Below are positions 1 to 8,445 of a stretch of 64,000 bases of DNA, piece by piece. The translations under genes and the position numbers were made by a program. Under the pieces are notes generated by a model that was given only the letters and a program-made list of their open reading frames with translations, did not search any database and had not been told where the DNA came from. Source of the DNA: Variibacter gotjawalensis (GTDB lineage Bacteria > Pseudomonadota > Alphaproteobacteria > Rhizobiales > Xanthobacteraceae); the NCBI RefSeq assembly GCF_002355335.1, contig NZ_AP014946.1:2557501-2621500 (forward strand), given 5' to 3'. The number at the start of each line of letters is the position of its first letter. Within the stretch, counting starts at the first letter, position 1.

Positions 1-49
1 TTGCGTACGAAATGCATTGGTTGCCAGTGCGGAATATCGAGACGTCCTG

Positions 50-116
50 GATTATGGGTCCCGGCCCTCGCGCCGCGCGCAAAAAGGCGCTAGCGCTCGA
101 CCGGGACGACCAGCTC
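50..116. repeat. Half copy of interspersed palindrome family B at window edge
   Basis: The stretch reads as the right half of the family B intergenic element seen at 12.9, 18.9 and 44.2 kb: a ggattatgggtcccgg start, a GC-rich arm, and a ccgggacgaccagctc end. The outer accagctc matches the end of the 12.9-kb copy. It lies directly downstream of the nitrile hydratase beta stop codon, so it could act as a 3' structure. The left half is either degraded or absent; the bases before 50 do not clearly match. Confidence 0.6.
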
Positions 117-120
117 AGTG

Positions 121-780
121 CTAGGCCGGCTCCAGGTAAGGCTCGAATGCGTCGATCGACACCGTGACGGTCGGGTCCGCGTCGGCGCCCCACAGCTCCG
201 TGCCGGCGAACTTCACCGTGTACAGCCACTGCGGCTGTTCGCCTTGCTCGTTCGCGGCGGTGTCCGGATAAACGTGGCAACCGTGCACGAGTTCGACCAC
301 GCCGACGCGGTCGCGCGCGTAGCGCGGCAGGCGCGTGTGGGTCGCCGGATGAATGTTCTTCGTGCGCACGCGATCGCCGGGCGCAAAGCGCGCCATGGCA
401 GGAGCAGCGCGCTCGAACGCTCCACGGATCATCACGCGTTCGACGTCGGTTGGGCGGAAGGTGCCGTGCTTCAAATCCTTCGCCGGACGCAGCGGCTTGC
501 CCTCCCGAACCTCGTCGGCGCCGAGATAGCCTTTGTCGATCATCAGCGCTTCAAGGCCGAGCAGCCATTTCTTGTAATAGGACGATGAGAGATAGACATG
601 CGGCGGCAGCGTCTCGCGATAGAAGCGCGAGGTGTCGATGTTGAACGCACCCGATGCGCCGAGCGCACGCACCATTGCAAGCACACGGCCTTCCCACTCT
701 TCGTGGAACATTGGCTCGTTGTCCTCGGCCACGACTTTGCCGAAGCCGTCCATGCCGCCCATGTCGTGCACGCCGTTCAC
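121..780 (-). CDS. nthB: Nitrile hydratase subunit beta
   Basis: Beta subunit of nitrile hydratase, which hydrates nitriles to amides as an alpha-beta heterodimer in the cytoplasm. The 219-aa product begins [16 protein letters not shown], the conserved N-terminus of the family, and ends in the typical SH3-like barrel region with a [17 protein letters not shown] segment. The GTG at 780 is chosen because it falls on this conserved start and overlaps the alpha stop as GTGA, implying translational coupling. The frame stays open about 97 codons further upstream, but that part is a shadow of the alpha gene. An activator (metallochaperone) gene usually follows beta; here that region lies beyond the left edge, so its presence is unknown. 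Confidence 0.93.
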   Translation of the reverse strand: MNGVHDMGGMDGFGKVVAEDNEPMFHEEWEGRVLAMVRALGASGAFNIDTSRFYRETLPPHVYLSSSYYKKWLLGLEALMIDKGYLGADEVREGKPLRPAKDLKHGTFRPTDVERVMIRGAFERAAPAMARFAPGDRVRTKNIHPATHTRLPRYARDRVGVVELVHGCHVYPDTAANEQGEQPQWLYTVKFAGTELWGADADPTVTVSIDAFEPYLEPA

Positions 781-1445
781 GAGGGAGCCCCTGGCGTCTT
801 GGCGAAGCCGGTGCCGATCATCGAGTCGCGCGTGACGAGCTCGGCGAGTTGCTCCTCGTTCCAGCCTTCTGTGCCGGCGGGACGTTCGGGCAGAACCAAG
901 AAACGCGTTTCGGCAGTTGAATCCCAGACACGGATCTCGATGTCCTTCGGCACCGAAACGCCGAAATCTGAGAGCACGCCGCGCGGGTCCTTTACGGCGC
1001 GGGAACGATAGGGTGAAGCCTTGTACCAAACCGGCGGCAGGCCAAGCAGCTCCCACGGGTAGCAGGAGCACAGCGTGCAGACGACCATGTTGTGCCGCTC
1101 GGGCGTATTCTCGACGACGACAAGATGGTCGCCGACGCGGCTGAAGTGGCCAAGCGTCGCGATGGCTTTGCTGCCGTCCTGCAGGAGCGCCTTCTTGAAG
1201 TCCGGGTCCGTCCAGGCTTTGGCGACGACCTGGGCGCCGTTGTGCGGGCCGATCTTCGTCTCGTAAGCCTCGATGATTTCGTCGAGCGCTTTTGGATCGA
1301 TGTAGCCCTTCTCGGTCAGGATGCTTTCGAGCGCGCGCGTGCGCAGTTGCATCTCGGACAGCTCCGAGCCGTGGTCATGATCGTGATCGTGGTGGTGATC
1401 ATGATCGTGATGATGGTGGCCGTGATCGTCTTTGTGATTTGCCAT
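777..1445 (-). CDS. nthA: Nitrile hydratase subunit alpha, cobalt type, His-rich N-terminus
   Basis: Catalytic metal-binding alpha subunit (222 aa). The claw setting motif [10 protein letters not shown] is present with Cys123, Cys126 and Cys128; Thr after the first Cys and Tyr-Pro-Trp afterwards are the known signature of cobalt enzymes, whereas iron enzymes carry Ser. Residues 29 to the end follow the family closely and finish near the RDSMIGTGF segment. The N-terminus is unusual: residues 4-25 hold 13 His and 7 Asp, a low-complexity block that most alpha subunits lack. It resembles metal-storage tracts and may bind Co or buffer it (inference). The alpha gene precedes beta with a 4-base overlap. 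The start ATG at 1445 keeps the whole His tract. Confidence 0.94.
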   Translation of the reverse strand: MANHKDDHGHHHHDHDHHHDHDHDHGSELSEMQLRTRALESILTEKGYIDPKALDEIIEAYETKIGPHNGAQVVAKAWTDPDFKKALLQDGSKAIATLGHFSRVGDHLVVVENTPERHNMVVCTLCSCYPWELLGLPPVWYKASPYRSRAVKDPRGVLSDFGVSVPKDIEIRVWDSTAETRFLVLPERPAGTEGWNEEQLAELVTRDSMIGTGFAKTPGAPS

Positions 1446-1586
1446 ACCGCCAAGTCTCCGCTTGGAGGCAAGCTTACAAAAGCGCCGAGCGACAGGGAAG
1501 GCAGCTCAGCGCTGCGTTCAGTTCAAACCTTCGCGCATCGTCCGGAGTGTCTGCCGCAGCCCCAGACAATCGAGCGCAAAGCTGCC

Positions 1587-1724
1587 TTACGCGACCTTAT
1601 GGTCCGGCGGCTCGATCAGAGCCGGCGGCTGCCGCTTGTGTTCACGGCAGCATGCTCCGGTCAGGCACATGAGGACCGCGACGCCACCGAGCGCCAGGAA
1701 ACCAACGAGAATCGGGTACAGCAT
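1587..1724 (-). CDS. 45-aa single-span membrane protein, unknown function
   Basis: Short ORF of 45 codons upstream of nthA on the same strand. A clear Shine-Dalgarno (AAGGGGAG) lies 7 bases before the ATG at 1724. The product has one hydrophobic helix (about residues 5-24, LVGFLALGGVAVLMCLTG) followed by a Cys-Cys pair at 25-26, a basic stretch and a Pro-rich tail. I do not recognise a family. The 141-base gap to nthA leaves open whether they are co-transcribed. Support is the ribosome site, hydrophobic pattern and codon use; it could still be spurious. Confidence 0.5.
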   Translation of the reverse strand: MLYPILVGFLALGGVAVLMCLTGACCREHKRQPPALIEPPDHKVA

Positions 1725-1935
1725 TGTTCACTCCCCTTCATCGTTGCAAAAAAGCTTACGCCTCTGCGCGCGGTTTAAAAGGGAAATCGTCATTAACATC
1801 AGGTGTTTCTGTGCTGCGCCGCGGCAAATCTCCCGCGCTGCGCAAGAGGTTGATCGGCCTGCACGGCAGCGCTTTTCCGAATTGACAACCCCTCCGGGCT
1901 CGCCGCATGTGCCCTGCAACAAAACGGGAGGACTA

Positions 1936-2904
1936 ATGCGTATCGCGACCCTTACGGCTGCGCTGCTGATGACCGCGTTTGCGGGCGTCGCTTCGGCTCA
2001 AAGCACAATTAAAATCGGCTATACGTTGCCGCCGAACTCACACTACGGCACCGCCGGACGCGTGTTCGGCGAGGAGATCGCGAAGCTGACCAACGGCCGC
2101 TACAAGGCCGAGCAATTCCCGGCGAATGCCCTCGGCGGCGAGCGGGAGATGATCGAGAGCCTGCAGCTCGGCAATCTCGAAATGGTCATCACGTCGAGCG
2201 GCCCGGTCGGCAACTTCGTGCCGGAAGTCGCGATCACGGATATCCCGTTCCTGTTCCGCGACACTGCGCACGCCCGCGCCGTGCTCGACAGCCCAATCGG
2301 CCAAGACATCCTGGCGCGTTTCCCGGCAAAGGGTCTCGTGGCGCTCGGCTGGGGTGAGCAAGGCTTCCGCCACCTCACCAACAACAAGCGCCCCGTGAAG
2401 CAGCCCGAGGACCTCAAGGGCCTCAAGATCCGCACCATGGAAAACCAGGTGCACATGACGGCCTTCCGTACGCTCGGCGCCAGCCCGACCCCGATGGCTT
2501 GGCCGGAAGTGATCGGCGGCTTGCAGCAGGGCACGATCGACGGGCAGGAAAACCCGCTCTCCGTCATCGTCAGCGCGAAGCTCTCCGAAGTGCAGAAGCA
2601 TCTCACGCTGTCGCGCCATGTTTACTCGCCGGCGCTGATCCTGATTTCCAAGCGCACGTTCGACGCATTGTCGGCCGACGATAAGAAGGCTTTCCAGGAG
2701 GCCGGCAAGGTCGCGGCCGCCGCGATGCGCAAGCACATCGACGATGTCGAGAAGAAGGGCGTCGAGGATTTGAAGGCCGCCGGCTTCCAGGTCGTCGAGG
2801 AAGTCGACACGGCGAAGTTCCAGACCGTGCTCGCACCGGCCTTTGCCGAATACGCAAAGAAGTTCGGCGCCGACAAGATCGAGAAGATCCGGACGTATAA
2901 GTAG
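1936..2904 (+). CDS. dctP: TRAP transporter substrate-binding protein, DctP family
   Basis: Periplasmic solute receptor of a tripartite ATP-independent periplasmic (TRAP) transporter, delivering an organic acid to the DctQM permease. The 322-aa protein has a Sec signal peptide with likely cleavage after ASA (residue 21) and mature start QSTIKIGYTLPP. The family pattern is seen along its length: GTAGRVFGEEI, a LGGEREMIESLQLGNLEM segment, LKGLKIRTMEN with the conserved Arg that contacts the carboxylate, and QGTIDGQENP. The start ATG is set by GGGAGG six bases upstream. The open frame extends far upstream without a ribosome site and was trimmed. The ligand cannot be told from sequence. Confidence 0.92.
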   Translation: MRIATLTAALLMTAFAGVASAQSTIKIGYTLPPNSHYGTAGRVFGEEIAKLTNGRYKAEQFPANALGGEREMIESLQLGNLEMVITSSGPVGNFVPEVAITDIPFLFRDTAHARAVLDSPIGQDILARFPAKGLVALGWGEQGFRHLTNNKRPVKQPEDLKGLKIRTMENQVHMTAFRTLGASPTPMAWPEVIGGLQQGTIDGQENPLSVIVSAKLSEVQKHLTLSRHVYSPALILISKRTFDALSADDKKAFQEAGKVAAAAMRKHIDDVEKKGVEDLKAAGFQVVEEVDTAKFQTVLAPAFAEYAKKFGADKIEKIRTYK

Positions 2905-2921
2905 CCTCCACGTCGAAACCT

Positions 2922-3043
2922 CTCCGCTCACCCCCGCGAAAGCGGGGGTCCAGCCCGCGTGCGGTAGCACGCGCACGATCTGCAGGTTTTGGCACGCTAC
3001 CGCGTGCGAAACTGGATGCCCGCTTTCGCGGGCATGAGCGGAG
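2922..3043. repeat. Intra-operon palindromic repeat, family C
   Basis: A 122-base element with terminal inverted repeats ctccgctca (2922-2930) and tgagcggag (3035-3043). Inside each end is a strong local hairpin: cccccgcgaaagcgggggt on the left and gcccgctttcgcgggc on the right; the centre carries inverted cgcgtgcggtagc/gctaccgcgtgcg arms. It separates dctP from dctQ. The form fits interspersed repeats common in this bacterial group. As RNA it would fold strongly and could cap the dctP message. Confidence 0.8.
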
Positions 3044-3057
3044 TTCTGGGAATACCC

Positions 3058-3573
3058 ATGCTTCAACGTATCGACCGCATCGTCGTCGCGGCGAACCGGC
3101 TCTTCCTCATCGTGGTGCTTGCCGCGATGTCGGTGATCGTCTTCGTCAACGTCTGCATGCGTTACCTCACGACGGACTCGCTCGTCTGGGCCGAGGAGGT
3201 GGCGCGTTATCTGATGTGCTATCTCACCTTCCTCGGGCTCGGCCTTGTCTACCGCTACGGCGGGCACATCGGCGTCGACTCGCTGCAGAAGGCAGTGCCG
3301 GATCGCGCCGCGACGATCCTGCGCGCGATCTCGGTCGCCATCGTCATCGCGTTCTGCGCCGCGATGGCGTGGTACGGCGCGATCTACGCGGACCGCACTT
3401 CCGTGCAATCGACGCCCGTCACCGAAATTCCGTTCAGCTACATCGCGGCGTCCGTGCCGCTCGGCTTCGCGCTCGCGCTCTGGCACATCTTCGCGGTGGC
3501 GCGCGGCCTCGTGATCGACGGCAAATACCAAGAGACGCCGGACGCCGACCTCACACAGGCGGGCTCGCTATGA
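3058..3573 (+). CDS. dctQ: TRAP transporter small permease, DctQ family
   Basis: Small membrane subunit of the TRAP transporter (171 aa, usual size about 160-200). Four hydrophobic segments are visible: around residues 15-37 (LFLIVVLAAMSVIVFVNV), 47-65, 88-110 and 128-150. The VWAEEVARYLMCYLTFLGLGLVYRYGGHI stretch between helices 1 and 2 is typical of DctQ. The ATG at 3058 is preferred because the in-frame codons upstream come from the palindromic repeat; the ribosome site is weak (tgggaa). The stop overlaps the dctM start as ATGA, so the two permease subunits are coupled. Confidence 0.88.
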   Translation: MLQRIDRIVVAANRLFLIVVLAAMSVIVFVNVCMRYLTTDSLVWAEEVARYLMCYLTFLGLGLVYRYGGHIGVDSLQKAVPDRAATILRAISVAIVIAFCAAMAWYGAIYADRTSVQSTPVTEIPFSYIAASVPLGFALALWHIFAVARGLVIDGKYQETPDADLTQAGSL

Positions 3574-4856
3574 CGACAGCGATCTTGTTCGGCGGATTGA
3601 TCCTGCTGCTCGCGCTGGGTGTTCCGGTCGCATTCTCGATCGGCGCCGCGACCATGGTGGCTATGCTCTATCAAGGACTGCCTCCGCTTTCGCTGGCGCA
3701 GAAGCTGTTCACCGGAATCGACTCGTTTCCGTTGATGGCGATGCCGTTCTTTCTGCTTGCCGCTGAACTGATGACCGGCGGCGCGCTCGCGACCGTGCTG
3801 CTCCGTTTCGCCGCGATGTTCGTCGGCCACAAGCGCGGCGGGCTCGGTTACACGAACATCCTGACGCTGACGTTCTTTTCCGGCATCTCCGGTTCCGCGA
3901 TCGCGGATGCGGCCGGGCCGGGCGCAATCCTGATCCGCATGATGCGGCAATCCGGATATCCGGCGCCGTATGCGGCGGCACTCACCGCATCGACCGCGGT
4001 CGTCGGCCCGATCATCCCGCCGTCGATCATCATGATCATCTACGCGCTGCAGGACGAGAGCGTCTCGGTGCTGAAACTGTTTGTTGCCGGCATCATTCCG
4101 GGCCTGATGATCTCGGGCTCGCTGATCGGCTACAACTGGTGGGCCTCGCGCCGCCGCAACTTCAAGGGCGAAGGCCAGCGGCCGCCGCTCGACGAGATGC
4201 TGCGTACGACGTGGCGCGCGCTGCCGGCACTGTTCCTGCCGGTACTCATCGTCGGCGGCATTCACGGCGGCGTCTTCACGCCGACCGAGGCATCGGTCTT
4301 CGCGGTGTTCTATGCGCTGATCGTCGGCATGTATGTCTACGGTACGCTCACCTGGAGCATGCTGCCGACAATTCTCGCGCGCTCCGCGCTGCTCACCGCG
4401 TCGGTGCTGCTCATCGTCGGCATGTCGGCGGCGTTCGCCTGGGTGCTCACCGTGATGCGGGTGCCGCAGGGCATGGCGTTGTGGATCGGCTCGCTGGGGC
4501 TCGATCCGATCACCTTCCTGCTGCTCGTCAACGTGTTCCTGCTGCTGTTCGGCATCTTCATCGAGCCGCTGCCGGGCGTGATGGTGCTGGTGCCGATCCT
4601 CGCGCCGATGGCGGCCGCGCTCGGCATCGACCCGTTGCATTTCGCGATCGTCGTGATCGTGAATCTCACGATCGGGATGATAACGCCGCCCGTAGGCGGA
4701 TTGTTATTCGTCACCGCGATGGTGGCGAAGATATCGCTCGGCGAACTCAACAAAGAACTCTGGGCGATGCTCGGGCTACAGATCGTCGTGCTGCTGTTGC
4801 TGACGATGTTCCCGATCTTCAGCCTCTGGCTGCCGAGCGTGCTCAGCGCGCGGTGA
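3570..4856 (+). CDS. dctM: TRAP transporter large permease, DctM family
   Basis: Large transport subunit (428 aa) that carries the ion-coupled translocation pathway. The protein is highly hydrophobic, with about 11-12 predicted helices. Family motifs include PLMAMPFFLLAAELM, the GGLGYTNILTLTFFSGISGSAIADAAGPGAI block, PPSIIMIIY, FTPTEASVFAVFYAL and NLTIGMITPPVGGLLFV. It starts at the ATG overlapping the dctQ stop. Upstream in-frame codons to 3216 are the out-of-frame shadow of dctQ. The gene ends in a hairpin shared with the convergent SDR gene. Confidence 0.93.
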   Translation: MTTAILFGGLILLLALGVPVAFSIGAATMVAMLYQGLPPLSLAQKLFTGIDSFPLMAMPFFLLAAELMTGGALATVLLRFAAMFVGHKRGGLGYTNILTLTFFSGISGSAIADAAGPGAILIRMMRQSGYPAPYAAALTASTAVVGPIIPPSIIMIIYALQDESVSVLKLFVAGIIPGLMISGSLIGYNWWASRRRNFKGEGQRPPLDEMLRTTWRALPALFLPVLIVGGIHGGVFTPTEASVFAVFYALIVGMYVYGTLTWSMLPTILARSALLTASVLLIVGMSAAFAWVLTVMRVPQGMALWIGSLGLDPITFLLLVNVFLLLFGIFIEPLPGVMVLVPILAPMAAALGIDPLHFAIVVIVNLTIGMITPPVGGLLFVTAMVAKISLGELNKELWAMLGLQIVVLLLLTMFPIFSLWLPSVLSAR

Positions 4857-4868
4857 CGCGCCGAGCAC
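4839..4868. terminator. Hairpin between convergent dctM and SDR stops
   Basis: GTGCTC (4839-4844) pairs with GAGCAC (4863-4868), with an inner GCGCG/CGCGC stem and a CGGTGA loop. The hairpin covers the dctM stop codon and sits 9 bases before the SDR stop read from the other side. No U tract follows on either strand, so it may be a bidirectional transcript end or a simple 3' stabiliser. Confidence 0.35.
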
Positions 4869-4877
4869 GAGCGCTCG

Positions 4878-5618
4878 TCAGGCGTTGAAGCCGCCGTCGA
4901 CCAGGAAGGCCGCACCGGTGATCTGCTTGGCCTGCGGGCCGGCGAGATACGTCACCATATTGGCGATGTCGTCTGGCGTGCCGAAATGGCCGAGCGCATT
5001 GTGCGCGAGCTGCGCCGCCGCCATCTCGCCGTCCGCCGGGTTCATGTCGGTGTCGGTCGAGCCCGGATTGACCATGTTGACCGTGATGCCGCGCGGCCCG
5101 AGTTCGCGCGCAAGCCCGCGCGTGAACGACAGCAGCGCGGATTTGGTCATGGAGTAGATCGTCAGGCCCGGGAAGGGGACGCGCTCTGCGAGATTGCTGC
5201 CGATAGAAACGATGCGGCCGCCTTTGCCGAGATGCGGGATGGCGGCGCGGCTCGCCAGCACGACGCCGCGCACGTTGACGGCGAGCAGTGCGTCGATGTC
5301 CTCGATGCTGATCGTCTCGACCTCGCCGGCGCGCGCGATGCCCGCGTTGTTGACCAGAATATCGAGGCCGCCGAGCGCCTCGACGGCGGACTTCACGCCG
5401 CGCTCGATTTGAGCCGCGTCGGCGCTATCGGCCTTGATGGCGACGCCTTTGCGGCCGCTGGCTTTGATGGCCTTCACGACAGCCTCGGCTTTGTCGGCCG
5501 AACCCGCATACGTGATAGCGACCTCCGCACCGGCTTTCGCCAGCGATTGCGCAATGGCCGCGCCGATACCACGGCTGCCGCCGGTCACCAGCGCGCGTTT
5601 TCCCGAAAGATCAGACAT
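4878..5618 (-). CDS. SDR family oxidoreductase (3-oxoacyl-ACP-reductase like)
   Basis: Short-chain dehydrogenase/reductase of the classical type, 246 aa. The nucleotide-binding TGGSRGIG lies at residues 12-19, NNAG at 90-93, catalytic Ser138, Tyr155 and Lys159, and a PG motif with NPGSTDTDMNP after them, as in FabG-like enzymes. Basic residues after the second strand suggest NADP(H), but this is not certain. AAGGA sits 8 bases before the ATG at 5618; a TTG two codons earlier is less likely. It is divergent from a TetR-family gene, a very common pairing where the regulator represses the reductase. The substrate is unknown. Confidence 0.88.
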   Translation of the reverse strand: MSDLSGKRALVTGGSRGIGAAIAQSLAKAGAEVAITYAGSADKAEAVVKAIKASGRKGVAIKADSADAAQIERGVKSAVEALGGLDILVNNAGIARAGEVETISIEDIDALLAVNVRGVVLASRAAIPHLGKGGRIVSIGSNLAERVPFPGLTIYSMTKSALLSFTRGLARELGPRGITVNMVNPGSTDTDMNPADGEMAAAQLAHNALGHFGTPDDIANMVTYLAGPQAKQITGAAFLVDGGFNA

Positions 5619-5720
5619 GATCAAAATCCTTTTTGTGTAGTGATCGATACATAAATGAGCGCTTGCGCCGAGACGTCCAGGGAATTATTTATCGAATGTC
5701 ACAGAAATCGGGTGGCCGAC

Positions 5721-6320
5721 ATGACTCGCGGGCGTCCGCGCCAATTTGACCGGGATGCGGCACTTGATGCCGCCATGCTGTTGTTTTGGGAAAAGGGGTA
5801 TTCGGCGACATCCATGGCCGACCTCTGCAGCGCGATGCATGTGGCGTCGCCAAGCCTCTATGCGGCGTTCGGATCGAAGGAACGTCTCTACGAGGAAGCG
5901 ATCGCGCGCTACGAGAAGGTCTGCGGTCCCGCGATCTGGGCGACGTTCGATTCTGCGCCGACCGCGCGCGAGGCTTTCGAGATTTATCTGCGCCGCTCCG
6001 CGAAAAATCTTCCGGGCTCGAAACATCCGGCCGGATGTATGGTGACGCTATCGGCCGCAGGCTCCGAAGGCTGTGCGCCGCTGGGCGAGTTGGTCGCAGA
6101 GCGCCGAGGTTCGGTGTTGTCGCTCCTCAAGCAACGCCTCGCGCGCGGTATCGCGGAGGGTGAACTTCCGAAGTCGATCAACCGCGAAGCGATCGCGCGC
6201 TTTTACCAAGGCGTGCAGCAGGGCATGTCGATCCAGGCGCGCGACGGCGCGAAGGCCAAAGACCTCGACCGCATGGCATCCGCCGCGCTGGCGGCGTGGG
6301 AGCCGCTGACGAAGGCCTAG
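5721..6320 (+). CDS. TetR/AcrR family transcriptional regulator
   Basis: One-component DNA-binding repressor, 199 aa from the ATG at 5721. The N-terminal helix-turn-helix is typical: residues 10-55 with the [13 protein letters not shown] and [18 protein letters not shown] segments. The C-terminal half is the ligand-binding and dimer domain and contains two Cys near residues 103 and 115. The start is placed at [10 protein letters not shown], the usual beginning of this subfamily; a longer reading from 5655 adds 22 residues without homology. It faces the SDR gene across 102 bases, so it probably controls that gene and itself. Its stop shares the CTAG palindrome with the convergent ligase stop. 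Confidence 0.87.
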   Translation: MTRGRPRQFDRDAALDAAMLLFWEKGYSATSMADLCSAMHVASPSLYAAFGSKERLYEEAIARYEKVCGPAIWATFDSAPTAREAFEIYLRRSAKNLPGSKHPAGCMVTLSAAGSEGCAPLGELVAERRGSVLSLLKQRLARGIAEGELPKSINREAIARFYQGVQQGMSIQARDGAKAKDLDRMASAALAAWEPLTKA

Positions 6321-7783
6321 CGCGCTGCGCTCGTCTCCATCTTCGCGACGCGCTCGGCGCGTAGCTGCGTGCGGCGCACCTTGCCGGAATCATCGCGCAG
6401 CGGCTCGTTGACGAACTCGAATGTGCGCGGAATTTTGTAACGCACCAGCCGCTCGGCGAGATGGGCGATCAGCTCATCCTGCGTCACCGACTGTGTCGCG
6501 TGGATGATCGCATGCGCGGCGTGCCCAAGGTCCGGATGGGGCAGGCCGACGATCACGCTTGTCTGCACATGCGGATGTTCCTGCAGTGCGTTCTCGATCT
6601 CGGCCGGATAGATATTCGCGCCGCCCGACACGATCATGTCGGTGAGGCGGTCGGCGAGATAGATGTAGTTGTCGGCGTCGATGTAGCCGACATCGCCGAT
6701 CGACTCCCAGCCGCCCGGCAGCGTCTTCGGCACGGCGCCGAGATAGAAATAGGTCGGATCGCCCTCGGTGCGCCGCATGTAGATTTCTCCGGTCTCGCCG
6801 AGCGGGAGATCACGACCGTCCTCGCCGACGACTTTCATCTCCGCGCCGGGCTGCAGCTTGCCGACGGAGCCGCGCCGCTCCTTCGCCTCGTGCCCGTTCA
6901 TGAGCGTCGTGCCGGTCGCTTCGGTGCCGCCGTAAAGCTCCCACATGTGATCGGGACCGATCCAGTCGGTCCATGCATCCTTGATCCACTGCGCGAGCGG
7001 CGCGCCGCCGCACAGCACCATGCGCAGCGACGAAAGATCGTAACGTTTACGCACGTCCTCATCGAGGCGAAGAATCCGTTGCAGCATCGTCGGCACGAGC
7101 CAAGCGAATTTCACCTTGTGCTTGTCGATCAGCGCGAGCGTCCGCTCGGCATCGAATTTCGGTTCGATGAGGAGATGGCTGCCGAGCGCCATCGCCATCG
7201 AGGCGAAGTAGAACGGTGCGTTGTGATAGAACGGCGCGGCGACGAGATGCGTCTCTTCCGACTCAAGCATGCGCCAGCCGGCGGCGGGATCGAGTTCGCC
7301 GATCGCCGTCGAGACGATGAGCTTCGGCCGCCCCGTGCTGCCGCCGGATGTCGGCGCCTTCAAATACTTCACAAACCCGACGTCGAACGGCGCATCCGAA
7401 TACGCCGACGTGTCGAGATTGGCCGGCACGGTTTTGCGGCCGGGCAGAATATTCTCCGCAAAGCCGAGCGCGATGCGCGAATTGGCGATCTCGACGATCT
7501 GCTGCAGTTCGCGCGCCGGCAGCTTGTGCGAGACCGGCTGCGGCGTCGCGCCGAGCTTCCAGGTTGCCATCGTGGCTTCCATGAATTCGGAGGTGTTTGG
7601 CAGACCGATCGTGACGTAATCGCCCTCGACGACGCCGAGCGCCTGATAGGCGCGGGCGAGGCGATTTGTGCGGCGGTCGAATTCCGCGCGCGTGATCGTG
7701 CCATTGGCGTCCGTCAGGGCAGGGGCGTCCGGGTTAAGACCGGCGAAATAGGCCGGCGTATCGCCGATCCGCATCGTGGGCAT
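6317..7783 (-). CDS. AMP-binding acyl-CoA ligase
   Basis: ATP-dependent carboxylate:CoA ligase of the ANL superfamily, 488 aa. The P-loop-like motif is [12 protein letters not shown], then [42 protein letters not shown] and the C-terminal [11 protein letters not shown] lysine region are all present, so adenylation and thioesterification should be intact. The short central part recalls bile-acid/cyclic-acid CoA ligases, but the substrate is a guess. The start at 7783 has AGAGGA six bases upstream; an upstream reading to 7837 has no ribosome site. It converges on the TetR gene with a 4-base overlap. Confidence 0.87.
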   Translation of the reverse strand: MPTMRIGDTPAYFAGLNPDAPALTDANGTITRAEFDRRTNRLARAYQALGVVEGDYVTIGLPNTSEFMEATMATWKLGATPQPVSHKLPARELQQIVEIANSRIALGFAENILPGRKTVPANLDTSAYSDAPFDVGFVKYLKAPTSGGSTGRPKLIVSTAIGELDPAAGWRMLESEETHLVAAPFYHNAPFYFASMAMALGSHLLIEPKFDAERTLALIDKHKVKFAWLVPTMLQRILRLDEDVRKRYDLSSLRMVLCGGAPLAQWIKDAWTDWIGPDHMWELYGGTEATGTTLMNGHEAKERRGSVGKLQPGAEMKVVGEDGRDLPLGETGEIYMRRTEGDPTYFYLGAVPKTLPGGWESIGDVGYIDADNYIYLADRLTDMIVSGGANIYPAEIENALQEHPHVQTSVIVGLPHPDLGHAAHAIIHATQSVTQDELIAHLAERLVRYKIPRTFEFVNEPLRDDSGKVRRTQLRAERVAKMETSAAR

Positions 7784-7977
7784 TCGCGTTTCCTCTTTTC
7801 TTGAATGCTTCACAGCGCACCAAGCGGGTGGCGTCAAGCACGCATCCTCGGCGTTTCAGTCGATGAAAAAAGCAGCGCGGTACCGCGGCGCGACATTGCG
7901 ACTTGAACTCTCCGTGAAACCTCCCATTTAGCCAACGCGTTGTCTGGGCTCATGAGCCCATCCCGAGGGAGACCAGA

Positions 7978-8349
7978 ATGGCGACCGGTTTCGCAGGAAC
8001 CTACCAGGCCGCAGGCGGCACTGACCGTCTCGCCAAGCTCGCGCGCCTGCGCAAGCTTGCGACGCTGCTCGACACGGCTGTGCGCCTACCGGGCGGCTTC
8101 CGCGTCGGCGCGGACGCCGTGATCGGCCTTGCTCCGGGCGTCGGCGATGCTGTGACCACAGCGCTTGCCGGCTACATCGTCTACGAGGCCTGGAAGCTGG
8201 GCGTCCCACGCTATGCGCTGATGCGCATGATCGGCAACGTTGCGATCGACGGCGTCGTCGGCGCGGTACCGGTGCTGGGCGATCTGTTCGACGTCGTGTT
8301 CAAGGCCAACATCCGCAACATCGCGATCATCGAGAAATACGTGCGATAA
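7978..8349 (+). CDS. DUF4112 domain protein
   Basis: Small protein of 123 aa with the DUF4112 pattern: LDTAVRLPGGFRVGADAVIGLAPGVGDAVTTALAGYIVYEA, then PRYALMRMIGNVAIDGVVGAVPVLGDLFDVVFKANIRN. Two amphipathic or membrane-associated hairpins separated by conserved Gly/Pro-Gly-Asp turns are evident. Function is unknown. A strong GAGGGAGA ribosome site precedes the ATG. It stands alone between the ligase and the hemolysin-III-like gene, both on this side of a small promoter region. Confidence 0.88.
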   Translation: MATGFAGTYQAAGGTDRLAKLARLRKLATLLDTAVRLPGGFRVGADAVIGLAPGVGDAVTTALAGYIVYEAWKLGVPRYALMRMIGNVAIDGVVGAVPVLGDLFDVVFKANIRNIAIIEKYVR

Positions 8350-8445
8350 ATTGAGGCGCCGGCTAAAAGCCGGCGTCACACTTTCGGCGTCGATCTCGTG
8401 GTAGTCATAAAGCAGCGGCTTACCGGCCGGCTGAGGGGATGTTGA

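Noticed and set aside
1882-1910. Sigma-70-like promoter (TTGACA) before dctP
   Set aside because: A good -35 box exists, but the hexamer at the right distance (gcatgt) does not look like a -10 box.
1462-1935. N-terminal extension of the DctP frame
   Set aside because: It runs through non-coding DNA upstream of the signal peptide; the start at 1936 has a strong ribosome site.
2038-3531. Long open frame antisense to dctP and dctQ
   Set aside because: It is a shadow of real genes in GC-rich DNA: composition is Arg/His-rich and there is no ribosome site or family match.
3438-4640. 400-codon frame antisense to dctM
   Set aside because: Antisense of a certain permease gene; His/Arg-rich product without motifs.
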